DNA of 64,000 bases from Brevibacillus migulae (GCF_004521915.1 NZ_SDKD01000017.1:59871-123870), one strand, 5' to 3'; positions 35,895-43,068 are shown, numbered from the stretch's first letter. The notes: a model not told the origin generated them from the letters alone. Numbers and translations are program-made.

Positions 35895-35936
35895 CAAATA
35901 AAAGAAAGACAACCATCTGCGAAATTGGCTGTCTCT
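35895..35936 (-). terminator. minus-strand terminator-like hairpin, proximal
   Basis: Read on the minus strand: AGACAGCCA, ten-base loop, TGGTTGTCT (one G-T pair), then TTCTTTTATTT. It is the likely end of the transcript carrying the small gene at 36109-36279. Confidence 0.6.
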
Positions 35937-36108
35937 GCATTCCCAAGAACAACAACTAGAAATGTTGCATATTATTTTCTTCGGCAGTTAAGTTTTCACA
36001 ATGAATAGGGAACTATTGGAATGAATCCAATGATGACGTTTGTAACCTAGGAACATTGTAATTAATTTGCTTGTTTTACTATCAATTTTTCAGAGTTCTT
36101 CAATCTGC

Positions 36109-36279
36109 TTAAGTAATCAAATCAATCGTATCTATTACTAATGCAACCAAGTATGCACCCAGTAATGAAGTGATTAGTGAAGGAAGCAAGTAACGCTGTG
36201 GTTTATGAACGATACAATAAATCGTATAGATAAAACTCCAAGTAAACAGACCTCCCATGCATGCAACGAAGAACAACAT
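36109..36279 (-). CDS. small two-helix membrane protein, function unknown
   Basis: This 56-residue protein has two hydrophobic segments (about 2-24 and 31-52) joined by a basic loop HKPQR, ending in acidic residues. I do not recognise a family. Support for a real gene: GAAGGG lies nine bases before the ATG, an extended -10 promoter (TGGTATAAT) lies just upstream, and a minus-strand terminator lies downstream. A longer open frame begins with TTG at 36315, but that codon would be upstream of the predicted transcription start. It lies antisense to its neighbours in the accessory interval between rnj and tepA. Confidence 0.55.
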   Translation of the reverse strand: MLFFVACMGGLFTWSFIYTIYCIVHKPQRYLLPSLITSLLGAYLVALVIDTIDLIT

Positions 36280-36315
36280 GTTACTCATCCCTTCGGAAAA
36301 ATTGAAATTGCCCAA

Positions 36316-36324
36316 ATTATACCA
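36316..36324 (-). promoter_or_regulatory. extended -10 promoter for the small minus-strand gene
   Basis: On the minus strand the sequence reads TGGTATAAT, a TGn-TATAAT extended -10. There is no good -35, which extended -10 promoters do not strictly need. Confidence 0.45.
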
Positions 36325-36430
36325 TGCTTGTAAGTGTCATGATATTTGCCACAATGAAAAATCGGGGAAAAATTGATACGGACTGTCCCGAAAAAAAACG
36401 GAAGCAGCAGCTTCGAGGATAACGACAGAA

Positions 36431-36444
36431 TCCTCCCCCAACAT
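36431..36444 (+). repeat. TCCTCCCCCAACAT direct repeat, copy 1
   Basis: Exact 14-base repeat of 36493-36506. Bases TCCCCCAAC of each copy are complementary to GTTGGGGGA at 36552-36560, which touches the start codon of the MurF-like ligase. Confidence 0.8.
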
Positions 36445-36492
36445 TTTTCACAACGTTACCAAGAGTGTACAAACTGACGCCCATACAAGCAG

Positions 36493-36506
36493 TCCTCCCC
36501 CAACAT
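36493..36506 (+). repeat. TCCTCCCCCAACAT direct repeat, copy 2
   Basis: Second copy, 62 bases after the first and about 50 bases before the ligase start. It could pair over nine bases with the region between the ligase ribosome site and its ATG. Confidence 0.8.
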
Positions 36507-36525
36507 AAAATGAGGTACAAAAGTT

Positions 36526-36539
36526 TGAAAAAGTTTCAG
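36526..36539 (+). repeat. TGAAAAAGTTTCAG dyad, copy upstream of the MurF-like ligase
   Basis: Identical 14-mer to 39398-39411. It contains the inverted repeat TGAAA-AAG-TTTCA and so looks like an operator. Related dyad at 38667-38677. Confidence 0.55.
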
Positions 36540-36559
36540 TCAACGAGAGAGGTTGGGGG

Positions 36560-37672
36560 ATGGATGTGACCAAGACGCTTGCGCGGAGAAAACCGATAAT
36601 TGCGATTACCGGTAGTGCTGGTAAAACGACAACAAAGGAAATGATTGCCTCGATTCTCAGTAGAAGATGCCGGATAGTCAAGACACGCGGAAGTTTTAAC
36701 TTTGTGAAACATACCCGTAGCTACGCAAAACAATTAACAAAGGCGCATGGCGCTGCGGTGTTGGAATATGCAATGACTCGTTCTGGACACATTCGACGTC
36801 ATTGTCAGATCCTCAGGCCAAATTATGGCGTGGTAACCAATGTAGGAACAGCCCATATCGGGAACTTTGGTGGAAGAATTACCGGGATTGCCCGAGCAAA
36901 ATCGGAACTGATCCGACATATGAGGCAGAGCGGCAAGCTGTTTCTCAATGCGGACGATCCCAATTCCAGACTGCTAACGACCAAGTATTTTCGCGGACGC
37001 ATCTTTACGGTTGGGATAATCAAGCCTGCAGATTACAGGGCCTCCAATATCCGCTATTTGCAGAACGGCATCTCGTTTCAGACAACTTTGAAAGGTCATA
37101 AGCATACTTTTTTTATTCCGGAATTGGGGAAGCACAACATTTACAATGCGTTATTTGCCATCGCAGTCTGTCATCAATTGAAGTTCAGTCCAGAGCTTAT
37201 CCGGGCAGGTCTCAAATCGTATCGAAAGCCGAAGAGCAGATTATCGGTTTACCGTTTGCGTGGTGGTGTTCGACTCTTGGACGACACATACAGCGCCAAT
37301 CCACAAGCAATGAAAGCAGCCATCGACGTCCTTTCGAGGCTGGGAAATGGAACCAAGATAGCAGTGCTCGGCAGTATGCTGGAAATGGGCAAGCATACGG
37401 TAAGTGCTCATGGACAGGTTGGAAACTATTTGGCGCGGAAAAAAATACAGTATCTTTACACATATGGTAAACTTGGCCGTTTAATAGGGTCAGCAGCAGT
37501 TAAATCCGGTTTTCCGTTGGGAAGAGTGAGGCATGTTCCTACGAAAACGTTGATGATTCGCAAGTTGAGACCCCATCTCAGATCAGGTGCAACCATTCTG
37601 GTTAAGGGATCAAACAAATTGCAAATGTATGAAATCATTCGCGGTCTAAAGAGAGTTCGGAGGAAGCGATAG
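36560..37672 (+). CDS. MurF-like Mur ligase lacking the N-terminal substrate-binding domain
   Basis: This is a Mur-ligase-fold ATP-dependent amide ligase of 370 residues, against about 450 for MurF. The protein begins directly at the ATP domain: TGSAGKTT at 17-24, E69 in VLEYAMTRSGHI, H99 in TNVGTAHIGN, the carbamylated-lysine region IARAKSEL (K114), KHNIYNALFA at 191-200, DDTYSANP at 241-248 and a C-terminal ligase domain with LVKGSNKLQM. All catalytic motifs are kept, but the N-terminal UDP-sugar binding domain is missing, and GSFNFVKH replaces the usual MurF GNYNN-type segment. It is strikingly Lys/Arg-rich (tail RGLKRVRRKR). GAGAGG (36547-36552) is its ribosome site. Substrate unknown; I would not call it MurF. 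Confidence 0.85.
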   Translation: MDVTKTLARRKPIIAITGSAGKTTTKEMIASILSRRCRIVKTRGSFNFVKHTRSYAKQLTKAHGAAVLEYAMTRSGHIRRHCQILRPNYGVVTNVGTAHIGNFGGRITGIARAKSELIRHMRQSGKLFLNADDPNSRLLTTKYFRGRIFTVGIIKPADYRASNIRYLQNGISFQTTLKGHKHTFFIPELGKHNIYNALFAIAVCHQLKFSPELIRAGLKSYRKPKSRLSVYRLRGGVRLLDDTYSANPQAMKAAIDVLSRLGNGTKIAVLGSMLEMGKHTVSAHGQVGNYLARKKIQYLYTYGKLGRLIGSAAVKSGFPLGRVRHVPTKTLMIRKLRPHLRSGATILVKGSNKLQMYEIIRGLKRVRRKR

Positions 37673-37826
37673 GGCTGGGTTTGAGGCGAATTTTTATGAA
37701 CCAGAGATGATACGCCAGGAAAAAAGAACCGTTCAGCACCTTTTCTTTTCATCGCATGCCCCCGGAATACTGTAAATATTGTTATCATTAGGTATATCAA
37801 AAGAGGAAGCAGGGGGAGGAGAGCCG

Positions 37827-38363
37827 ATGAAAGTACTTGAAACCGAGCGTCTGATTCTGCGGCATCAATCGATGGAGGACGCTGCTTTTATCTTGGAGCT
37901 ATTGAATGACCCTTCCTGGATCAGGTACATCGGTGATCGTGGGGTGAGAACTCTCGATGATGCCAGGAGCTATATTTTGAATGTTTCACAAGACATGTAC
38001 GCCCGCCTTGGATACGGATTTTATTTGACTGAAATGAAAGATGGTGGAATTCCAATCGGTATTTGCGGATTGGTTAAAAGAGAATCGCTGGATGACGTCG
38101 ATGTGGGGTTTGCTTTCCTGCCGAATTACTGGGGGAACGGCTATGCCTTTGAGGCTGCTTCCGCAGTGATGAAATATGCGACAAGCGTCTTGGGTTTCAA
38201 ACGAATAGCAGCAATTACCACTGAAGATAACCAAGCATCGGCCAAGTTGCTGCAAAAGCTTGGAATGGAATATGAAGGTATGATTCGGCTGAGCGATGCG
38301 GAAAAAGAATTGCGTCTATTTGCGATTAACGTTTCGTATGGGGAAAATGGATCGGCAGGATAG
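37827..38363 (+). CDS. GNAT family N-acetyltransferase (RimJ/RimL-like)
   Basis: This GNAT acetyltransferase of 178 residues transfers acetyl from acetyl-CoA to an unknown amine, perhaps a protein N-terminus. It opens with the RimJ/RimL-type KVLETERLILRHQSMEDAAFILELLND. DVGFAFLPNYWGNGYAFEAASAVMKYA is the acetyl-CoA binding region, and TTEDNQASAKLLQKLGMEYEG is the C-terminal signature. The ATG at 37827 follows GGGGGAGGAG; an earlier in-frame start at 37779 lies upstream of that site. A bidirectional terminator follows. It is in the accessory interval between rnj and tepA. Confidence 0.9.
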   Translation: MKVLETERLILRHQSMEDAAFILELLNDPSWIRYIGDRGVRTLDDARSYILNVSQDMYARLGYGFYLTEMKDGGIPIGICGLVKRESLDDVDVGFAFLPNYWGNGYAFEAASAVMKYATSVLGFKRIAAITTEDNQASAKLLQKLGMEYEGMIRLSDAEKELRLFAINVSYGENGSAG

Positions 38364-38411
38364 AAAAAAGGAGTTGCTTATCGAAAAAATCGGTAAACAA
38401 CTCCTTTTCGA
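38364..38411. terminator. bidirectional intrinsic terminator between convergent genes
   Basis: AAAAGGAGTTG (38366-38376) pairs with CAACTCCTTTT (38398-38408). T-runs exist in both directions (TTTTCG on plus, TTTTTTC on minus). It serves the acetyltransferase gene (+) and the His-rich gene (-), which supports the reality of the latter. Confidence 0.8.
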
Positions 38412-38424
38412 TGTGATTGAAAAA

Positions 38425-38616
38425 TTAACTGCTAAAAAAGCTAAAGCTGGAATGCTTTTTCTTGTAATGCGAATTCCCGTAGTACGAATGGCCTTGACCA
38501 TGGCCGTGCGATTGGGGAGGGTGTTTTCGGTGATGCAAGTCACTGCTGCTGTATTTCCGATAAGGATGGTGCGAGGAACTTTGGCCCAACAGACTTTTCA
38601 GCAACTTCTTAAGCAA
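38425..38616 (-). CDS. small His/Ser/Tyr-rich basic protein, function unknown
   Basis: This 63-residue protein has an N-terminal amphipathic MLKKLLKSLLG segment. A low-complexity part with HH, HGHGQGH and SYYGNSHYKKKH clusters follows, then FSFFSS at the end. Such composition suggests metal binding or a spore-surface component; I do not recognise a named family. Start: TTG at 38616 with GAAGGAG eight bases upstream. The end lies just before the bidirectional terminator, and the signal peptidase gene lies upstream on the same strand with a 68-base gap containing a GAAAC/GTTTC dyad. An overlapping plus-strand open frame (38296-38619) has no ribosome site. Confidence 0.6.
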   Translation of the reverse strand: MLKKLLKSLLGQSSSHHPYRKYSSSDLHHRKHPPQSHGHGQGHSYYGNSHYKKKHSSFSFFSS

Positions 38617-38666
38617 TAGAACCACTCCTTCGACTGAAGCTTCTCCTTATCTTACGAATCACATCA

Positions 38667-38677
38667 GAAACGGTTTC
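38667..38677. repeat. GAAACGGTTTC dyad between the His-rich gene and the signal peptidase gene
   Basis: Inverted repeat GAAAC/GTTTC flanked by CA and CAG, similar to the TGAAAAAGTTTCAG dyads at 36526 and 39398. Possible operator of the minus-strand His-rich gene. Confidence 0.4.
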
Positions 38678-38684
38678 AGATCTC

Positions 38685-39251
38685 TTACTTTGAAAAATCA
38701 AAGTCCATTACCTTTTTGCCGATGACATGATCGAGTGGAATGAATCCAATATCCCGGCTGTCCTTGCTATTATTACGGTTATCTCCCATGACGAACACGC
38801 TGTTTTCCGGTACGATCCACTTTTTCTCGGAGACAAAAGCCATGGTCTCTTTAATATATGGTTCGTCCAAAGCTACGCCGTTACGAATGACTTGATTGTT
38901 TTTGAATTCCAGGACATCGCCTGGTCTCCCGATGACACGCTTCACATAAAACATATGCCCGCTTTCATCGGAAGCGAAGAGACTGATAAATGGTGTCTCC
39001 GTCAGATCATCCTTGAAAGTACGTTTACGTTCTACCCGGCTGTCGATAATGACGATATCCCCATAGTCCGGCAGAGTCGAGAACGTGTGGTTAAGCTTCG
39101 AGACGTAAATTCTTTCTTGATCGTGAAGGGTAGGATCCATGGAATGGCCTTCCACTTTAAATGGTTGAAATACAAAAATGGTGATCACCATCGCGACTAC
39201 CAGTGAAAATCCGAGAGCTTTTGTCCAATCCCATATTTCTTTCCATTTCAT
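38685..39251 (-). CDS. sipS: signal peptidase I (SipS type)
   Basis: This type I signal peptidase of 188 residues removes Sec/Tat signal peptides at the outer membrane face. A single N-terminal membrane segment (about 12-29) precedes the catalytic serine S37 in GHSMDPTL. The general-base lysine K104 is in FYVKRVIGRPGD, and MGDNRNNSKDSRDIG is the last signature. The ATG at 39251 has an AAAGGCGG site (39261-39268 on the plus strand). Spore-formers often carry several Sip paralogues, so the exact name is uncertain. Confidence 0.92.
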   Translation of the reverse strand: MKWKEIWDWTKALGFSLVVAMVITIFVFQPFKVEGHSMDPTLHDQERIYVSKLNHTFSTLPDYGDIVIIDSRVERKRTFKDDLTETPFISLFASDESGHMFYVKRVIGRPGDVLEFKNNQVIRNGVALDEPYIKETMAFVSEKKWIVPENSVFVMGDNRNNSKDSRDIGFIPLDHVIGKKVMDFDFSK

Positions 39252-39397
39252 TCATTTCAACCGCCTTTCAGTATCTGCGAAGAAATCGCTGCTATTCTTT
39301 ATCGTGGCACATATTGAAAGTCGCCAGATGTTGCCAGCCTTCATTAAAAAAGAATTCTCATTTCAAGAATTCCTATGAAGTTATACGTGTAAGCATG

Positions 39398-39411
39398 TGA
39401 AAAAGTTTCAG
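39398..39411 (+). repeat. TGAAAAAGTTTCAG dyad in the divergent sipS-tepA gap
   Basis: Exact copy of 36526-36539, in the same orientation. It lies in the shared upstream region of the signal peptidase gene (-) and tepA (+), so it could control either one. Confidence 0.55.
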
Positions 39412-39502
39412 GGACTGACTTCCACATCGTTCGCCCTTCTTGGTGCATCATTCTTCCTTCCCCTATCCATACTAAAGGAGGAAAGTTGAAGGAGGGTGTC
39501 AT

Positions 39503-40279
39503 ATGCCTGTAGATCAAGATTCTAATCAACGTAAAAAATTGACAGGAGATTCCAATCAAGAACAGCAACCCGCGGTAACGGAAGAACCGATGCCAGATGA
39601 TGCGAAAAAAAGAGTGCTTGATACGATCACACAGCTGGGACAAACCAATGTGCCACAATTGGAAAGCAATATTTACTGCCTATCCATTATAGGGCAAGTG
39701 GAAGGGCATATCCAACTTCCTCCGCAAAATAAAACGACAAAATATGAACATCTCATTCCACAGCTGGTCGCAGCAGAACAAAATAGCAAGATTGAGGGAG
39801 TCTTGGTGCTGCTGAATACGGTAGGGGGAGATGTTGAAGCAGGGCTGGCGATTGCGGAGATGGTAGCCTCTCTGACAAAACCGGTGGTGACATTGGTGCT
39901 CGGCGGGGGACATAGCATAGGCGTCCCCATCGCAGTCTCGGGTGATTATTCCTTCATCGCTGAGACAGCCACCATGACCATCCATCCGATTCGTTTGACC
40001 GGCCTGGTGATCGGTGTACCGCAAACCTTTGAATACCTCGATAAAATGCAAGACCGCGTCGTCCATTTCATTGCGAGACATTCCAAGATCACCGAAGAGC
40101 AGTTCAAGGATTTGATGCTGCGTACCGGAGAATTGACGCGTGACATCGGGACCAATGTCATTGGGGCCGATGCCGTCAAATATGGGCTGATTGATGAAGT
40201 AGGCGGCCTTGGAAAAGCGTTGAAAAAGCTAAATGAACTCATTGAAAAGGCGCGGAATGAAGAGAGGATCGTCCAATGA
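39503..40279 (+). CDS. tepA: ClpP-like serine protease TepA
   Basis: TepA is a ClpP-fold protease, first named translocation-enhancing protein and later linked to degradation of small acid-soluble spore proteins in germination. The 258 residues have a polar N-terminal 40-residue extension. The catalytic triad is visible: S138 in GGGHSIGVPIAVSGDY, H161 in TMTIHPIRLTG and D214 in LTRDIGTNVIGADAVKYGLIDEVGG. Start ATG with GAAGGAGGG; a second ribosome-like AAAGGAGG lies 20 bases upstream. It overlaps ylzJ by four bases. Confidence 0.93.
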   Translation: MPVDQDSNQRKKLTGDSNQEQQPAVTEEPMPDDAKKRVLDTITQLGQTNVPQLESNIYCLSIIGQVEGHIQLPPQNKTTKYEHLIPQLVAAEQNSKIEGVLVLLNTVGGDVEAGLAIAEMVASLTKPVVTLVLGGGHSIGVPIAVSGDYSFIAETATMTIHPIRLTGLVIGVPQTFEYLDKMQDRVVHFIARHSKITEEQFKDLMLRTGELTRDIGTNVIGADAVKYGLIDEVGGLGKALKKLNELIEKARNEERIVQ

Positions 40280-40506
40280 TCATGTATACCACGATGCCGC
40301 TGGAATTGGTGTTTGAAAACATGGACCAGACAGAGAAGCAAAGCATCAGGGAGATTAGCATGGGGGCTGGTGTGACCATGCTCGTGGAGCCGATCAGTTC
40401 TTCCGAAGGGAAAATCGTACGACTTATTTCTCCCAATCCCCAGGACTATTTGAATCCACGGTATGCACCAGGTCAAACCATTTCCTTTCAGCCGGAATTC
40501 AACTAG
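40276..40506 (+). CDS. ylzJ: YlzJ-like small protein
   Basis: This 76-residue protein is of the YlzJ family, found between tepA and spoIIIE in spore-formers; function unknown. MIMYTTMPLELVFE opens it, and DYLNPRYAPGQTI is the conserved C-terminal signature. The start lies within the tepA stop (ATGA), so the two are translationally coupled. Confidence 0.85.
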   Translation: MIMYTTMPLELVFENMDQTEKQSIREISMGAGVTMLVEPISSSEGKIVRLISPNPQDYLNPRYAPGQTISFQPEFN

Positions 40507-40538
40507 CGAATTATCCCTGTATTTCTCCCATTTTCCTG

Positions 40539-40547
40539 TGGTATACT
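40539..40547 (+). promoter_or_regulatory. extended -10 promoter upstream of spoIIIE
   Basis: TG-G-TATACT, an extended -10 element without a good -35. It lies 12 bases before a terminator-like hairpin and 65 bases before the spoIIIE start. Confidence 0.4.
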
Positions 40548-40558
40548 TGATAGTAGAC

Positions 40559-40588
40559 GCAGCCGGTAGTTTACGGCTGCCTTTTCAT
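40559..40588 (+). terminator. hairpin between ylzJ and spoIIIE (terminator or attenuator)
   Basis: GCAGCCG (40559-40565) pairs with CGGCTGC (40574-40580), followed by CTTTTCATT. The T-run is short. Since a promoter-like element lies just upstream, it could act as an attenuator of spoIIIE as well as the end of tepA-ylzJ. Confidence 0.6.
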
Positions 40589-40612
40589 TACCGCATGAGA
40601 GGAGGCATGCCC

Positions 40613-42967
40613 ATGGGAAGAAAAAAAGCAAGCTCGGCATGGACCTCGGTAGCAAAGCTAGAGTTGACTGGTCTTGTCATTATCGTGCTATCTTTAATCG
40701 GGTTACTGGAGAGCGGCTGGCTGGGGAAAAATGTACTATCCTTCACATTTCGCTTCCTGGCTGGTTCCTATGATTTTGTGTTACCGCTTCTATTCATTTG
40801 TTTTTCCGTGTACACGATGTTTACCAGAAAGCCTTTCCGGTTGAGTCCGCAAGTATTTGGCTGCTTTCTGTTATTTGTAGCCACACTCATCTGGGCGCAT
40901 TTGCAATTTTATGGAGAGATTACTGCTAAAGGCAGATTCCCGGATCAAAGCATTATCCGCGTGACGTGGGACCATCTATGGCTCGATCATCAACAAAAAG
41001 TTTCCACCACAAACGTAGCGGGCGGAATGGTAGGGGCTTTCTTTTTTGCGATCAGCAATAGTTTGTTCGGTACGATCGGCACAGGCTTGATTATCGGGCT
41101 CTTGTATCTCGTAGGTTTGATGTTTCTCTTGAATCTCTCTTATGTGGAGATCCTCTTGTTCATCAAAAACAAATTTCAATTTGCTTACGAGCGCGGCAAG
41201 GAATCGGTAAAAGACTCCTTACAGCTTCTTCAGGAAGAAAAGGAAAAGAAAAAGGCGGAGGCTGAAAAACGCAAGGAGGAAGAAAAAGCAGCGAAAAATA
41301 ATCCTCCGATGGGTAACAGGCCGGATGCTCCTGACACAGGAATCACGATGGAAATGGAACCGGAAGAACAACCGATCGTAGCTCCGGTGATCAGAGATTT
41401 TGCCGAGCGGCTGATCGAAGAAGAATCGAATGAACCGGCATCCAATCCAGGGAAAAATCGGGCAGCAACCGAGATAACGTTTGCGCTTGAAGGCGACGAG
41501 CTGATTTTCGGAACCCTCGAAAGCGACGATATTTCTCCGATGCCCTATGAAATTCCAAGCTTACATATGCTGTCCCGACCAAAGTCGTTCAGCAGCGGTA
41601 AAGAAATCGATCATACCACAAACGCGACCAAGCTGGTGCAAACCTTAAAGAGCTTTGGAGTAAGCGCCATTGTCTCCGAGGTGCATCGGGGACCGGCTGT
41701 GACGCGTTATGAGATACAACCGGCAACAGGGGTAAAAGTCAGCCGTATCGTCAGTTTGACCGATGACTTGGCGCTCGCCTTGGCTGCGAAGGATATCCGG
41801 ATCGAAGCGCCTATACCAGGGAAGTCCGCGATCGGAATCGAGGTGCCGAATGCAGAGGTGGCCATGGTTTCCTTGCGAGAAGTATTGGAAGCGGGGCCAT
41901 ACCAGGATGCTTCAGCCAAGCTGACGGTGGCACTCGGGCGGGACATTTCGGGGGAACCGATTGTCGCAGATTTGACGAAAATGCCTCACTTATTGGTGGC
42001 AGGTGCGACAGGAAGCGGAAAATCGGTTTGTATCAACGGATTGATCATGAGCATATTGTTTAAAGCCCGCCCAGATGAGGTCAAACTGATGATGGTAGAC
42101 CCAAAGATGGTCGAGCTGAATGTGTATAACGGAATTCCGCACCTGCTGGCTCCCGTGGTAACCGATCCTCGCCGGGCTTCGGTTGCATTGAAAAAAGTCG
42201 TGGCGGAGATGGAGCGGCGATACAACCTGTTTGCCAAATCAGGCGCCCGCAACATCGAGATGTATAACCAACAGGTTGCAGCAGCTGGCGACGGCAGCAT
42301 GAAAGCGGCAAAGCTTCCGTATATCGTGGTGATTGTGGACGAGTTGGCCGACCTGATGATGGTTGCTCCCGGTGAAGTGGAGGATGCGATTTGCCGACTT
42401 GCGCAAATGGCGCGTGCAGCAGGGATCCATTTGATTATCGCGACACAGCGTCCTTCGGTGGATGTCATTACAGGGGTTATCAAAGCCAATATCCCATCCC
42501 GTATCGCATTTGGTGTATCATCGATGGCGGATTCACGCACCATTTTGGATATGGGCGGAGCGGAAAAGCTGCTTGGCAGAGGGGATATGCTCTTTTTGCC
42601 GATGGGCGCTTCCAAGCCAACCCGCGTCCAAGGCGCTTTTGTGTCCGATAGTGAGGTGGAGGAGGTGGTTCGATTCGTGAAGGAGCAGCAAGAGGCTACC
42701 TACAGCGAAGAGATGATACCGGAAGAAGTGACGGAAGAACCTCCACAGGCGGTCGATGATGAACTGTACGACCAAGCATTGCAGATTGTAGCGGAGGCGC
42801 AGACAGCATCTGCCTCCTTGCTGCAGCGAAGACTTCGCGTCGGCTACACGCGGGCGGCCAGACTGATTGACATGATGGAATCACAAGGGGTGGTAGGACC
42901 TTACGAGGGCAGTAAACCTCGAGAGGTGCGAGTTCCTCGTCCTTCCGTAGAATCCAACATTTCATGA
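40613..42967 (+). CDS. spoIIIE: DNA translocase of the FtsK/SpoIIIE family
   Basis: This septal DNA pump of 784 residues; in B. subtilis SpoIIIE moves the chromosome into the forespore. Four to five membrane segments lie in the first 180 residues, then a charged Glu/Lys-rich linker. The alpha/beta motor domain has Walker A GATGSGKSVCING, Walker B IVVIVDELADLMM, and a C-terminal gamma winged-helix (LLQRRLRVGYTRAARLIDMMESQGVVGP) that reads KOPS/SRS. The ATG at 40613 has GAGAGGAGG; longer frames start upstream of it. The neighbours tepA and ylzJ match the spoIIIE locus. Confidence 0.94.
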   Translation: MGRKKASSAWTSVAKLELTGLVIIVLSLIGLLESGWLGKNVLSFTFRFLAGSYDFVLPLLFICFSVYTMFTRKPFRLSPQVFGCFLLFVATLIWAHLQFYGEITAKGRFPDQSIIRVTWDHLWLDHQQKVSTTNVAGGMVGAFFFAISNSLFGTIGTGLIIGLLYLVGLMFLLNLSYVEILLFIKNKFQFAYERGKESVKDSLQLLQEEKEKKKAEAEKRKEEEKAAKNNPPMGNRPDAPDTGITMEMEPEEQPIVAPVIRDFAERLIEEESNEPASNPGKNRAATEITFALEGDELIFGTLESDDISPMPYEIPSLHMLSRPKSFSSGKEIDHTTNATKLVQTLKSFGVSAIVSEVHRGPAVTRYEIQPATGVKVSRIVSLTDDLALALAAKDIRIEAPIPGKSAIGIEVPNAEVAMVSLREVLEAGPYQDASAKLTVALGRDISGEPIVADLTKMPHLLVAGATGSGKSVCINGLIMSILFKARPDEVKLMMVDPKMVELNVYNGIPHLLAPVVTDPRRASVALKKVVAEMERRYNLFAKSGARNIEMYNQQVAAAGDGSMKAAKLPYIVVIVDELADLMMVAPGEVEDAICRLAQMARAAGIHLIIATQRPSVDVITGVIKANIPSRIAFGVSSMADSRTILDMGGAEKLLGRGDMLFLPMGASKPTRVQGAFVSDSEVEEVVRFVKEQQEATYSEEMIPEEVTEEPPQAVDDELYDQALQIVAEAQTASASLLQRRLRVGYTRAARLIDMMESQGVVGPYEGSKPREVRVPRPSVESNIS

Positions 42968-43068
42968 CATTTTTCGACGCAGCAGGCATGGGGAAATGGT
43001 AGCATGGAAATTTCGCTTGCATGAATCTAACGGCATAGGTTAAAATTTCTACGGACTCATGGAAATTG

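Larger units (their letters stand above)
35685..36108. other. gene-poor AT-rich stretch with two minus-strand terminator-like hairpins
   Basis: No open frame here has a credible ribosome site. What is present are two hairpins that read as terminators on the minus strand (35774-35806 and 35895-35936), and a 170-base interval before the small minus-strand gene at 36109. The open frames at 35617-35817 (+) and 35653-35871 (-) run through hairpins and look like chance. Confidence 0.6.

Noticed and set aside
36448..36681. Minus-strand 77-codon hydrophobic frame overlapping the ligase start
   Set aside because: Overlaps the P-loop region of the ligase; hydrophobicity arises from antisense reading. 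No promoter or ribosome site.
38296..38619. 107-codon plus-strand frame at the end of the acetyltransferase gene
   Set aside because: Starts inside the acetyltransferase gene, runs through the bidirectional terminator and lacks a ribosome site. The minus-strand His-rich frame is better supported.
39350..39378. GAATTC..GAATTC repeat in the sipS-tepA gap as a terminator
   Set aside because: Each arm is a six-base palindrome; the stem is weak, and the T-run on the minus strand would precede, not follow, the start of sipS transcription.
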